Origin: Acanthosepion esculentum
Taxonomy: Eukaryota; Mollusca; Cephalopoda; Sepiida; Sepiidae
Direction of reading: 5' to 3'
Length of the DNA: 64,000 nt
Assembly: GCA_964036315.1 (NCBI GenBank)
Contig: OZ038479.1
Coordinates: 59,981,746-60,045,745, forward strand
Shown: positions 45,651 to 57,465 of the stretch, one piece after another
How the letters are laid out: each line of letters starts with the position of its first letter
Position numbering within the stretch: position 1 is the first letter of the stretch
Notes under the pieces: generated by a model
What the model saw: the letters and a program-made list of their open reading frames with translations, nothing else
What the model was told of the DNA's origin: nothing
Databases searched by the model: none
Made by a program: the position numbers and the translations under genes

Positions 45651-46048
45651 GCAAATGTGAGGTGAAAAGAGGTAAGCCCATGTCAAATTCTCTCTTTAAG
45701 TATGCAAATTATTGTCTTTTATGTCAGAAAATGTTTATAGAAAACTGTTTGTTTATTTTTAGTTTCATGTTGAAGAACTCACTTTGAACACTACTTGTGA
45801 AATAATTCTTCACCAGTTGAACTCTCGTTTCCTCATTTTTGCCAGATGCTATCATTACACAGCTGATACAGACTAATACAGCAGATCTGAAATTGTTACC
45901 CTCAGAAAAGTGTAGGGCAGACTATCCCCACATTCTAGTTATACTAATGCCTATAATTGCTGGAGTTTCAGGCCTTGTATTTCTATTGATTAGACATCCT
46001 TTATCCAAAAATCATGATTATAAAATAATTGGAGAAGAAAATATATAA
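45651..46048 (+). CDS. Candidate last two exons of a single-pass membrane protein
   Basis: TTTGCTTTAATAG precedes a 21-base exon (45651-45671, coding KCEVKR) that ends at GAG/GTAAGC. After a 174-base GT-AG intron with the acceptor TTTCCTCATTTTTGCCAG, the next exon starts at 45846 in a matching phase and runs to a TAA at 46046-46048. It encodes DAIITQLIQTNTADLKLLPS, EKCRADY, then a membrane segment PHILVILMPIIAGVSGLVFL, then a short basic tail LIRHPLSKNHDYKIIGEENI. Cysteines before the membrane segment suggest an extracellular domain upstream. AATAAA follows near 46145. No family was recognised and upstream exons were not found. Chance alignment of splice-like sites remains possible. Confidence 0.4.
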
Positions 46049-46049
46049 T

Positions 46050-46390
46050 GTCCGGAAAAATTATATGTTTATTTAAATTTTCTTGTTCTGTATTTTAAAG
46101 ATAAAATACTTGTTTTCATATTTATTTATAAAAATGGTAAATAATAAATATATTTTGAAAATATAGTAAGGGAGTGAAAGTAGTTAGAATAATAGCAGTG
46201 TCAAGGGAAAAAAACATCCTTTTACACACTGTTTTTTTTGTGGGCACAAGATAAATATTTTTGTACTTTTGTTTATGTTACCAAGGGAAATATGCATTGT
46301 GGATTTTCTTTAAAATTTACTAATAAAATAAAAATTTGACATCCATTTTTTAGTGAATCTTTGAATATATCTATTATTACTTAAAAGTAG
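46050..46390. other. AT-rich 3' region
   Basis: Contains AATAAATA-type poly(A) signals near 46142. Otherwise nothing recognised. Confidence 0.4.
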
Positions 46391-47190
46391 AACTCCATCA
46401 CAAATTTAAATCATCAATTTCTTTTTGTAAAACATACCTCCCCATTAACAAAATCTGCTCTGAATTGTAAAATAAATAATGCAATAAAACTATGACATTA
46501 TCTAATTAGGAAAGCTTTTGATTGCTTTGATGAATAATAATCTTTACAAGAATTTTCATTTTTAGAAAATTTTAATTAGAATAATAATTTATTAAGTTTT
46601 AAGTCTTTTAAAATTCTGCTTAACTTTACAGAGGTTAGGTAATATTGCTATTAAGTAAAAACTGTATTTACTAATCATAAATGTAAAAGCTTATTACAAT
46701 TCGATGACCCCCAATATTTTAAAAAGAATTTAAAAAATTTTTGTATGTGTATAACTGCTGATTTATGTAATTAGTGATATCCATATACAACACTGTCAGA
46801 AAATTAGAGTGATACCTATAGTAAATTTAAAGCCAAAGTACCTAAAATTCAACAAAACATTAGATTACAGAGAATATTTTCCTAAATTTTTAAGATTACT
46901 GAGTAGTTAGAAATTACATGAAAAAGGCACTAAATATTTCTCAATTAAATTTTACAGATATGTTCATCATAGAAAAAATAAGATAAATTTTCATGTCATG
47001 CAAGCCATCAATATATCAGCAACTTAAATAAATAGTGACCCCCCTCCCATGTTAAAAATATATTTCTGTGATATTTTAAACTTAAACTAAGTAATATTTG
47101 TTTCAAATAGGGTTAATTAAATTTTAAATAAACTAATATTCCTCAAATAAAGTTTTTAAAAAAAGTATATTTTATTTTTGAAAGATTTAT
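46390..47190 (-). repeat. Family R1, minus-strand copy
   Basis: Reads as the reverse complement of 10690-11400. CTGCTCTGAATTGTAAAATA lies near 46453 and AGGTTAGGTAATATTGCTATTAAG near 46633 (in parts). GTCAGAAAATTAGAG, the decayed palindrome, lies near 46795, and AATATTCCTCAAATAAAGTT near 47137. Confidence 0.75.
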
Positions 47191-47329
47191 TAAGACAGAG
47201 AACTACAGTGTGATGACAGAAGGCTAAAAATAGTGCTAAAAAATCAACAATGTTTAGCAATTTCCAAACTCTTCCCAGTCAATTTAAATTAGTTTTGAAA
47301 TAGAGCAAAATATTTTGCTTATTGGAAAT

Positions 47330-50160
47330 ATTAAATGTAGGTATGTCCAATATTTCGCTAAAAAGTGGTATACCTTGACGACAAAAGGTCCCCAAATTGA
47401 TAAAACAATTTTTAACGTTTAAATATTTATGTTGTTATTAAAGAGGAAAGACCAAAGTATTTTCTGAATATTTTTTCAGATTTTTTAATCCTTCCTATAA
47501 ATGTTAAAAATTTTATTAAAAATCTTGTTTTTTTTCGAGTCAAAAAATTTCGTAAAATCGAACTTATCGACATTTCTGTCGGAAAGAACATAGTTTGTTA
47601 GTTAAAAAATCATGAAAAATCAATTACACTTTTTTCTTTTGTTATCTTAGGAAATTTAGAATGATTAAAGTATACTTAATGTAATTTGAAAGAAACATTA
47701 CTTACATTTTTAGCAGAAAATTTTTTAAGAGAGATATTTCCCACCAGGGTAGTCTATTTTGACAGGCGTTGATTGATGTACGTCAATATATTCACAACTT
47801 ACGGTACTGAAATTTATTGTACGGTACCGCCAAAGTGATATAATTCGTTCTAATTTTAAGTGAATCTGGTTAGTAGATTTTTTTTTTAAAAATTCACTTT
47901 CAAATTTTTTTTTTTTTTTTTTTACCTTACGTTTGAGGAAGAATTCTGCACTGAAAATAACATTTAAATTATGAAAGAAAATCAAATTTTACAAGTAAAA
48001 ATAAAACAGTAAAAAAAATACATTTTTTTAAATTGAGGTTTATTATTTCAGTCATGAAATATTTTTCTGAGAATATAAAAATTACATGAAACACCATTAA
48101 TTGAAACGAGTTAACTTAATGAAATGAGATTTTATTTCTTTTTTATTAAGGCAGATTTTTTTCTATTTATTAATAGCAGTAATTAATTAATTTATGGCAG
48201 TAATATGAGTTTTATTTTATTTATTAATAAAATTAACATGCTAATAGCAGCTATGTTGGTTTTGTTTTGACTCGACAAGTATTTTTTAGTTTGAGTAGTA
48301 GCGAGCTAACTCCAGAAAATTTAAACTCCAAAAATCGTTTTAATTGATAATTTGTCGTGTGGATAATAATTCCAAAGTAATGTACAATGAATTTATGCAT
48401 TCGATTTCAAACTTGAAAATTTGGGTGAACTTCCAAGGGCGTTTTTTTTTTTTGTAATTGAAAATAGTCGATATTTTCTTTTATCCCACTATTCGATTAT
48501 ATTTGAATAGAAAAAGAAAAAAATTGAAAATAATACGACGATATTCAGAAAACTTGACAAGCGTTGTTTTCTTGTTACAAAGCCATTTCTGAAGTAAAAA
48601 AAAAACTTGCTTCTATCAAAGGAAACTACTCATGTGACATTATTTCAACAATGTGCATCCGTACTTTCGTTGTAGACGATTTTAAATACAATTTTGGAAT
48701 ATTAAAAATTATTTTTAAAATAATTATGGTTGTCAGATTTTAATAAGCTTTCAAATTTATGATCTTTAAAAAGTAGAGAACATAATATATCATTTCCATA
48801 AGGTTGCAGAAAGAACTTAATGTATAAATATATAACAACCTTTTGTCATATTGTGTATTTAAAATTGAAAAAAAAAAGAAAATTAATGTAAAAATTTTTT
48901 TCTTTCAGATAATAATTACCTTCGTATATATTATTCAGAAAAGCCATTAAAAACTTTCTTAATTAAATATTGTCTTAGTTTTATTGGGTTTTGTATTTTT
49001 ACAATTGAGGTAAAAGTTTGGACAATTTCGGACATTTTTTTAACAAAAAAATCGATGATTTAGATTTTTCAGAGTTTTGCGCATTTAATTAAAAAAAAAA
49101 ATTGAGGTTGCAAATAAATTTTTTTTTGTGTTTTCATAAAATTAAGTTCGAGGGGGGTAACAGATATAAAAAAAAAATATTTATACCATGACTTTCAAAG
49201 AGACAAACATTTCTAAAATAAGTTCATTCATTTCTGAATAAGTTCTGAAGTTTTCATTAAAATCCAACAAGTAGTTAATTTTTACAAGAATTTCGAAATT
49301 AATGTGTCTTTCAACTGACAAAAAAAACAACTAAAAAAAAACGCTAAAAAGGTCAAAATTGGACATACCTAATTAAATGTAATCTACTAGCTTGAAATTA
49401 AAAATAAAATAAAAGCTTCAAGAAAGATTTTTCATCTTTAAAAATATTATAAATTATTTTTAATTAAAACTTTTAAAAAATGAAAATCTTTTTTCAACAT
49501 GATGTTGTTCTCAAGTGGCGGTATCGAGGTGAGGTCGAATATTTATTATTATTATTTTGTTTGACATATCCAAATCCATAGAACCCAATTCTTGAAATAG
49601 GTAAAAATAACTCATAAGTAAAAAAAAAAATTCCACACAATATAAGAAAATCTAATTAAATTTCCATTAGTAAAAAAAGTTCATAAAATAAAATATTTCA
49701 AATATCTCACAAGAAGTGAAATCCACTGAATTGAAATCAAACCTGAAATTTGATTTTTTTTAAGCTGTTAAGAACATAACAAATAAAATATAATAAAATA
49801 AAAGAAATACAAGACAAATCAGTCAATTAGAATTCTTTTTCATTTTAAAATCAAAATTACTTATTATTTTAAAAAACGTACCTTTTTCAGAACATAAAAT
49901 ATGCAACGAAAAACAAAACGGGATGATTTCTTTCTGTTCAAATGGTTTGGGGATTTCTCTGTTAATCTCCCTAATTTTTGTTCAGTTCATAAAATAATAT
50001 CGAAGATGAAACGAATGACTCAAAGAAAGACTTTAAAAAAGGGGAAAACACGATACAAATATGAAATTACTTTTGCGAAAATATTTCGCTTGATAATGTA
50101 AGACAATAGAAACTAAACGGTGTTAGATAAGATTTGGTTCCTTGTGTTTAAAATTAAATT
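47330..50160. repeat. Large AT-rich interspersed repeat, copy C
   Basis: The reverse-facing block at 47355-47560 (GAGGAAAGACCAAAGTATTT) matches 30300-30330. TTTTCATAAAATTAAG near 49131, AAAACAAAACGGGATGATTT near 49909, TTTCGCTTGATAATGTAAGA near 50085 and GATTTGGTTCCTTG near 50130 match copies A and B in order. The 2.3-3.3 kb and 32.3-33.1 kb blocks are poorly represented here. Confidence 0.6.
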
Positions 50161-50164
50161 TGTT

Positions 50165-50318
50165 CAGTGAGACCCGGATATAAGAGAGATTTTATCTGGT
50201 CCCAAATTAGAGCCTGTGTTAATAAAACAAAATAGACAAAACCCGGATATAAGATAAACCCGGGTATAAGAGACTTCTTCTCCGGTCCCGACAACTCTCT
50301 TATATCCGGGTTACACTG
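50165..50318. mobile_element. 154-bp MITE, pogo/Tigger-like ends
   Basis: The left end CAGTGAGACCCGGATATAAG and the reverse complement of the right end, CAGTGTAACCCGGATATAAG, form terminal inverted repeats of at least 24 bp (ACCCGGATATAAGAGAG shared). The motif ACCCGGATATAAGA also occurs internally near 50251, with ACCCGGGTATAAGAGA near 50267. There is no coding capacity. The expected TA target duplication is not clear. Confidence 0.8.
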
Positions 50319-50339
50319 TATTTACAGTGCAAAGTTATT

Positions 50340-51500
50340 ACTGACAGTCTCGCCATGACTACTGCTATTTTGTCAATCACTCATGTGTCATGACTGTTCA
50401 GGATATAGACGATCAGGGATGTTATTTCTGTTGATTCTCACAATATTTTTTATGTACCGCCATGATTTGCATCTCTATCTATTACTTCAAAATTTTTAAG
50501 TCGGATACTAGCTTCTTTCCTCTACTTCTCTTGATGCGTCTTGTAAATGTTAAAGTCTCCAAATCATCCTTCTTTATTTAGTTTCCCAATCTCTTCTTAC
50601 ATGAAGGTATTAAATTTGCTGATGTTATTCTGATGTTCTGGCTGTATTACATTATAACACTTAACCTGGTGGTCGATTCTGCATCAGCCTGGTCAGCAGT
50701 GACCAGATGTTCTGACCCTTGCCACATGCTGCTTATATCAGATGTCTTGCTCCTCAGAGTCGTAGGATGACAAGTTGATTACAGGGTCAATCTCATGCTG
50801 TTCAATGCAGTTGCAGGTCAACAGATGTTGGTTGCTGTTCACTCCAGTTCACACCATCCACTGCACATATTGTGTTTCTTCATCACAGACCCAGTAGGGA
50901 TTGATTAACATTAATCATCATAGTGCAGATTCAAGCCACGGTGAGCTGTGCTATGATGGGGAAAAAATAGAGATGACTTTTGCAGATGTAATAAAAATGA
51001 AAAAAGACTTCAGACCTATTTACGATTTAGTTTATGTAGTTCTTGGTATAGCAAAAATTAACTCTTCCCACTAAAATCTCTTTAATGATACTTTGCCTAT
51101 TGGTGCAAATTCTTGGAACATGGTTCAAAGTTGTGAATTCTCTTGGCAGCAAATCACATGGACCTTGTCTCTCTCTGCCCATCTCTTCTCATCTGCTTCC
51201 AATTCTCAATCCAGCTGCATGGGTGGCTTAAGTGCTCTACTTATAATGACTTTGACTGAAGACCAGAGTTCTTTTGTTGTCTGCTTTGTAAAATTAATTA
51301 TCGCACCAAATTTGGGACATTTCCTCTTCCTACAGGTAGTGGTTGCAGGTAACTGGTCCACCTGTATAACTCATTCCTTCTTTTATCTATGCCTTACACC
51401 ATTACTACCAAATGGGCAGAGTTAATCTTTCTGTCTCTCTTTGTAGAGATCTAATCTCACCACCATAGTTGTTTCTTTAACAATTCTGACTTTTAAATAT
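50340..51500. other. Mixed-composition stretch, probable old transposon DNA
   Basis: Less AT-rich than its neighbours from about 50340 to 51480. The 110-codon frame at 51093-51425 (+) starts MPIGANSWNMVQSCEFSWQQ but shows no domain. I could not assign it to a family. Confidence 0.35.
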
Positions 51501-52200
51501 GTGGGTAGAAAGGCGGTCTTAACTTTTAGTTATTAATTGTAATTATCTTTTTAATTTTCAACAACTGGTCTGGTTTACACAATCAGCTTGTCCATTTAAT
51601 AGTACTCATGAACTGTAGAAGTCCATTTATTATCTGAATTCTGTCAACACAGGACAAAATCCTATTTCTCAACTTGTTTATATTTCCAAAATCAGCGAAG
51701 ACATTTCCACTCTCTGACAGACAGGCATAAATCAGTCTCTTTATTCTAACTTTGTCCTCAAAAATATCAAATATTAAATCAATTGACAATCATGAAACGT
51801 TTTCGTCACCTGTCTGTTCCATTTCATATTTTAAATTAACCCTTTTCCTTTACCAGTGTTACATAGTGTCACACATACACCTTTTCACTATTCTTATGCC
51901 CCTTGTATTTCTGTCTTTTATACTTTTCCTCTCTGACTATACTTCCCACAGAGTTGAATTTGTGAATCTGTTCATTGTCTCTATTATAACTATAATATCT
52001 CCTAACAAGGTGACATTTAGATTATTTTAAATGCATTTTCATTTGCATCAAACATTTAACTCATATTTTAGCTGCACCTATCAATCTACTTGGTCTTCCA
52101 TCACATTGCTCAAAACTTTTAAATCAGAAACTTCCCGCTTTCATCAGTTTCTCTTCCCCATGTCTATAAAGAAATACATAAATAAAAAATTAATTATACT
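51500..52200. repeat. Dispersed repeat blocks shared with 54.5-55.2 kb
   Basis: TTCTTATGCCCCTTGTATTTCT near 51891 (in parts) matches TTCTTATGCCCTTTGTATTT at 55109. AATGCATTTTCATTTGCATC near 52030, GCTCAAAACTTTTAAATCAG and AAACTTCCCGCTTTCATCAG (52108-52148) match 54508-54645. The block order is reversed between the two sites. Confidence 0.6.
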
Positions 52201-52752
52201 GTCATTGAGTCCATAAAATAATAATAAATAAAAATTAGTTATAGTGCCAAAAATAATTTAAAATAAAATAATTACAACAATTATAATTATCATTAATCCA
52301 TTCTTTCTAAATCAATGAGAATCTCCTCTTCAAACACAAACATGTGACATTCTCAATATTGGACAAGCAATCAACACAAATAGGCCATCAACACATGCAT
52401 CAAAGAAAATTTCAGCACATTTTCCTTTTTCAGGCCATAATAGTAACATTTATCTCTTTGCACTCAACAAAAATTTGAGATACAAAAACCCCAGACACTT
52501 CTAGTATTTTTCCAACTATCTGGACACTCATTACACACATCTATAAAAACAAAACTTACAATAAAGACTGTATACACTTTACTTATTCATTATCTTATCA
52601 TTCTGTCAGATTCTAAGCCATATTTTATCTACATTTGATCCCAAACTCACAATTTTCAATTTTATTCTGTATTATTGTCTCTTGTGTTTCCAACACCACA
52701 TAACAACCAGATAATAAATAATAATAATTTTGTTGTTTCTCATTTTTATGAG

Positions 52753-52784
<32 letters not shown>

Positions 52785-53770
52785 AAATGATTTTCATTTA
52801 ATCAGTATTAACAAAAATCATCTTGTTTATGTAAACTTTGGAATAATTGTCTCTGGGGTTTACTTAGAGGGACCAATTTTCCATTACAAATTTTTCTTCA
52901 TTCCATTTCAGGTTTTAGGGAATTCAGGTTTTTCTTCCATTTTCAGTAAAGAATACCATATTTCTCCTATTTTCAGTATCGATTACAGTTCTTGCTTCAT
53001 TATAAGACTTAGTGAGAAAGTGTAACAATATATAAACGTTATTAAAACAAAAAATTAAAACGAAAATTAAAAATTTTACAAGCTGGAATATTCACCCATT
53101 GGATAAGTTGCTCCAGCTTGATAGAGTTTTGTACCTCATACTTCAGCCCTTAAGGCTTAATCTAACTTGATGATTTTCTGGGACAACCCTTGCAAAGAAT
53201 TCTACGAATAAGAATAAAATGAAAATGGCAAAAAACTACAGAAAAGTAGCATGACAAAGTCATTTAGAGAGAAACTTGGTAACTTTACTGAAATCATTAA
53301 ATAACATTTTTTAAAAAAGACTAATTCATAAAAATATCTGAAATGACAAACTGCCATCACCTCCGTCACCATGTGTGATAGGGAAAAGAAGGGATAAACC
53401 AGAAAGACAAAATTTTTCTTGCCCCTTCCTACTTTTTTCTTTTTATTAAATCAAGGCAACTTCGTAAAACTTGGTTACTAAATTACTAAGTGGGTAAAGG
53501 AATATATTAAAACATTACGGACTTTATCCTTTGATGTCTGTAAGACTAGAGTTAGGAAAGACAAACATAGTAACAAATTAAAATGGCAGTTGACAAAGCT
53601 GATTGTAAGAAAACAAATGTCCACATCAAAATTGCAATTTCCATTTCAAGTAGGCCATTTCCTTTTTTCCCTTCATCACAGAAAATAGACCCCTCTACTT
53701 GCTTCCTTTTTATCCATGGTTATGTACTGTGATTGGTATGCATTTTTGGTTCAGTTGTATAGATATTGAT
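52200..53770. other. AT-rich non-coding DNA with a TA microsatellite
   Basis: Nothing recognised apart from (TA)14 at 52753-52780. The open frame at 52675-53025 spans this microsatellite and is not credible. Confidence 0.45.
52753..52780. repeat. (TA)n microsatellite
   Basis: Fourteen TA units. Confidence 0.95.
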
Positions 53771-54020
53771 GTTTCAACTTGTAATATTCATACACTAGGT
53801 GGGCAATTAATTATTGCAAAATAAAATTAGTAAACCAATCTTTAATTCTATTTATATTCAGTTATGCAGATGTGTAGAACTTTTCATTTTATGCTACTAA
53901 AATATTTAATTCCTTATCTTTCAAAAACTAGGCATATAAGAAAGAAATGTTTCAACATGTAATGTTCACACACTTAGTGGGCAGTTCATTACTGCAAAAT
54001 AAACTTGTTTAAACCATTTT
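53770..54020. repeat. ~178-bp direct repeat pair
   Basis: GTTTCAACTTGTAATATTCA and TGGGCAATTAATTATTGCAA near 53772-53820 recur as GTTTCAACATGTAATGTTCA and TGGGCAGTTCATTACTGCAA near 53950-53998. Confidence 0.7.
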
Positions 54021-54039
54021 TCTTTTTAATCAACTTTAC

Positions 54040-54295
54040 TCCAAGCAAGGCAGTAAAGCCACTAAGACATAAGGGGTTACTGGGTGTGAAAGAATTAGAA
54101 AACAAACATTATGAAGGAGTGTGAACAATAGAAGAGTAATCAGGAAGACAGGAGATAACAACTGACATTGCATTTAAATTTTTGGAGATGAATGTTGACT
54201 GGAAAGTATTGAGCTGGAAGAGAGTTCTGCAAGCAAGAAGTGTGAGAAAAACTGTTAGCCTAGAACTTATAGTTCCATCTAGCCAATCCATGTTA
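54040..54295 (-). pseudogene. 3' end of the Jockey/CR1-like LINE (5' truncated)
   Basis: Minus-strand translation reads LPAQYFPVNIHLQKFKCNVS, then CYLLSS and stop, the C-terminal tail of a LINE reverse transcriptase. The 3' untranslated sequence that follows matches 11770-12010. Only the tail is present, as expected for a 5'-truncated insertion by target-primed reverse transcription. Confidence 0.75.
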
Positions 54296-55440
54296 TGGGG
54301 TTTATAATTAAATATACTGTTTAATAAATAAATGAAGTGTCTATTCAAATATGAGTATCCACAAAAAATAATGTGATAAAATGATAAAATTTATCAGATT
54401 AATAAATAAAAAATCCATTACTTCTTTAGACATTACCTATAAGCTCTTACCTTTCAAACAGAAACAAAATTTTACTAAAAAAAAGAGACATTTTTAAATG
54501 TTTTTAAATGCATTTTCATTTGTATCAAATATTAACTCAACTTTTGGTAGTAGCTATCATTGTACATGGTCATCCATCCAATTGCTCAAACCTTTTAAGT
54601 CAGAAACTACCTGTTTTCCATAGCTTCTCTTTCCTTTGATACATCTTCTCATTGTTAAATTAAATAAGAAATGTGTAAGAGTAAAGATGTGGATGTGTCA
54701 ACATCATTTTCATGACAAGGCTTTACAGAATTTTACAGACATGGTTTCAAGCAGAATTCCATTAATCAATACTTTTTAAAAATCGAAATTTGTTGCATCT
54801 CTGCCACAAGCTCCATTTTCTCAAGCATATCAATGTATTGGCCATTCCATTCACCAGTTTTTGTAAGAAAAAACTGTAAGAAACATCAGCTTTCATAAAA
54901 AATAATTTATCTCTAATAAAAATGTAGACCCCAAAATCATGTTTGAAGATGCAAAGTTTCCAAAAATCTCAGATTTGGTAGTTCAGAGTTGAGGATGTTA
55001 GCTTGTAATATCGTTTTATAGGGCAAAAGTGTGTCTACTCAGTAATTGGGGTCAGGCTGAATTTGCTGATTTTACTATCACATTCTGACTGTATTACTCA
55101 TTTTCACGATTCTTATGCCCTTTGTATTTCTGTCATTCACATTTTTCTTTTCTGACTACACAACACACAATGTTGAATGGATGTAGTTGTTTAATTCTGA
55201 TGTCCTTGATGTCATTCAATTAACAACTTTTTAAGTGTACCATAAAAACAATGACTAATGCAGTGTCAAACTGAAAAAGAAAGAAATTCTCTATTTACAA
55301 AGACATTTTATACAAAAATGGAGATGGTGTAGGTGTTACTCAATATTCTTTTCTGAATCTAAAGAAATTCAGCTACATAAAAAAAATGTTAAAAAAAATA
55401 TGGAGAATTATTGGAGTAGATGAAGTATCAATGAAGATCA
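54296..55440. repeat. Spacer with dispersed repeat blocks
   Basis: 54508-54650 and 55080-55190 match 52030-52160 and 51890-51965. The rest is AT-rich with no recognisable gene. Confidence 0.45.
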
Positions 55441-56090
55441 CAAAATGTAAAATTTAACTGAGTCATTCTGGGGTTGATAGCTTGATTTTGTACTTACTTG
55501 ATTTTGGTGAAACCAATTTGTAGTTTGCATCTTGGGCTATTCCTCTTGCTGACAACCATACATTCTGTTTTCCTACAATTCATATTTAGTCTTTTCTTTA
55601 TTACCTTCTGCTTCAAGTTACCTTTCTCAGTCTGCTATCAACACTGTGTCATCTGCATATCTTATGTTGTTAAGATTGCATCGACAAATAATAAATCCTG
55701 GTAAGACTTAGTTTTCTCAAGATCGCCTTACTGTAAAAGTTTAATAAATTTGGTGAGAAAATGCATCTTTATGTCCCTTTCTATTTTAGTAGATTTACTG
55801 AATTCATTTTCTATCTGTATGCAAATGATTTACTCCCGGTATAAGTTCTATATTATTCTGATGTCTTACTTAAATAAATCAAGCTTGCCACAAAGTTCAT
55901 TGTGTCCTATCTTAAACATTTTTATCAAACCTTTAAAACACAGGTACACATCCTTCTGCATTTCTATTCCTCTTTCTGATATCATCCTCAGCATAACTAT
56001 CACATACCTTGTTTCAGATTCAAGGATCAACTCAAGAATTAATTTGCTTTTGTGAGTAGTAGTTTAATGCAGCTTAACAGGGTGTTGCCT
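55440..56090 (-). pseudogene. LINE reverse-transcriptase relic with YADD box
   Basis: Minus-strand translation, read from high to low coordinates, gives MQKDVYLCFKG near 55950 and then a degraded fingers/palm stretch with DIRII-like and NEFSKSTKIERDIK-like segments (55880-55760). NNIRYADDTVLIAD (55635-55665) follows, with the catalytic YADD codons complementary to 55648-55659. Then come LNMNCRKTECMVVSKRNSPR and CKLQIGFTKIK near 55590-55500. This is the common animal non-LTR RT pattern in which YADDTVLIA is followed by KTECMVVSK. Stops and frameshifts on both sides of the box show it is dead. It is distinct from the LINEs at 11.8 and 15.2 kb. Confidence 0.8.
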
Positions 56091-56400
56091 TTGGTTCAAG
56101 TTTTAGTTGCATGAGAATGCAAAATGGTGGTTTGAGGTGATTAGAAACACATTGCAAAAACTCCCTAAGTGATGTCGTAGATAATTTGGAGGAAAACAGG
56201 AAAAGAAAGAGAAAGTTAAAAATATATCGGATATATAAAATACAATTGCTGAAAGAATCTGAGAGAGTTGAACTCTGAACGTATTTGGTAAAAAGTAATT
56301 AATGTTGGAAGATCCCAAAGGTAGTCTGATGAGGATAAATATTTGCTTGAGTTTCCGAGCTGAAATCTGATCTGAGAGGGAAAAATTTCTTTATGGAATT
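56090..56400. other. Spacer
   Basis: Nothing recognised. Confidence 0.4.
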
Positions 56401-56815
56401 TTCCTTGATCTTTTCCATATTATAGGTTTCTATCTCTTGCCATAGATGAGTCCAGCAATATGTTACTTTGACTGTTGCAGCACCTTTTCTTTGTTCCATC
56501 ATAATTGTTTTTTCTCTTCAGACATTTTGCATCTTGGCAAAGAACATGTTTTCTTTACTGTATTTAAAAAAAATCTTTTGTACATTATAAATTTCTATCT
56601 GTTGTCATGGAAGTATTCACCAATGTGCTAATTCCATTGTTGCTGCATCTTTTCCTTCTTCCATTATGATTGTTTTTCTCTTCAGACTATACATTTTTTT
56701 CATTTTCTTTGATCCTTTCTCTATTAGAATCTTCTCTTATTTGTCATGTAAGAGTTCTCCAATGTGTTAATTCAACTTTTGCGGCACTTTTTCCTTTTTC
56801 TGTCATGGTGAACAA
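56400..56815 (-). repeat. 163-bp repeat family, three partial tandem units
   Basis: Units begin near 56420, 56585 and 56725 (the first two 165 bp apart). Each carries TTTCTATCT(G/C)TTG-CATGG, GTTCCAT(C/T)ATAATTGTTTTT and CTCTTCAGAC blocks. In reverse complement they translate partly as VELTHWRTL, MEQRKGAATV and IKENSIKK-like peptides. Confidence 0.75.
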
Positions 56816-57090
56816 TTTAGTCAACTGGAGAAAATTTCTAAAGCCTAAAAAGAATTTGTTTACAATGTGACAATCTACTGGAAGTGTTAGAGAACAACTT
56901 TGCAGGACTAGACGAAAGATACCAGATTTAATTGTGAAATGACAGCAAGTCACCAGTCTGGGACAGTGTTGATATATTTTCAATATATTGTAAATAAGAC
57001 TGAAATCTATCAACTTCTAAAATAGCTGTAATTCAGTGACATATTGTCATATACAAAGAAAATGAGTAACTACCGACACCGAGGTATGAG
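56815..57090. other. Spacer
   Basis: Nothing recognised. Confidence 0.4.
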
Positions 57091-57423
57091 TGTGACACTC
57101 CGGACTTATGAATACATGTTTTCCGCCAGGTGTATAAATAGTAGTGTCAGTGATTATTTGAGTGACTATTGAGTGGAAGTATCCAGTTGAATTAGTGTGA
57201 ATTATTGTGTGTTGATGATTTGGGTTTTGATTTAGGATTTACCAGATGTTAAGCTGAGCCATGCTACTAACAAGGTATTCACTGAAATGGTTAATAATCT
57301 TTGGTTAACTTTTACTTCTTTGTTCTTGTTAAGTATTTATTTGCAGTTGTAATTAAATTCTGTTTTATTTTAACATTGAAGTCTTGAGTTATACTTAATT
57401 ATTAATGGCCACCATACGTCACA
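57091..57423 (+). repeat. Putative solo LTR
   Basis: Starts TGTGACACTCCGG and ends CATACGTCACA, so short inverted TGTGAC/GTCACA termini bound 333 bp. A TATA box TATAAATA lies at 57133-57140. No 5-bp target duplication is apparent and there is no internal region, so the call is tentative. Confidence 0.45.
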
Positions 57424-57465
57424 AAACATATCAAACCCTAATTCAACTAACAGGAGTTTTATGGC

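Noticed and set aside
51093..51425. 110-codon frame as a gene
   Set aside because: No family resemblance, and it lies in old transposon-like sequence without splice signals.
52675..53025. 116-codon open frame
   Set aside because: It reads through a TA microsatellite and has no recognisable domain.
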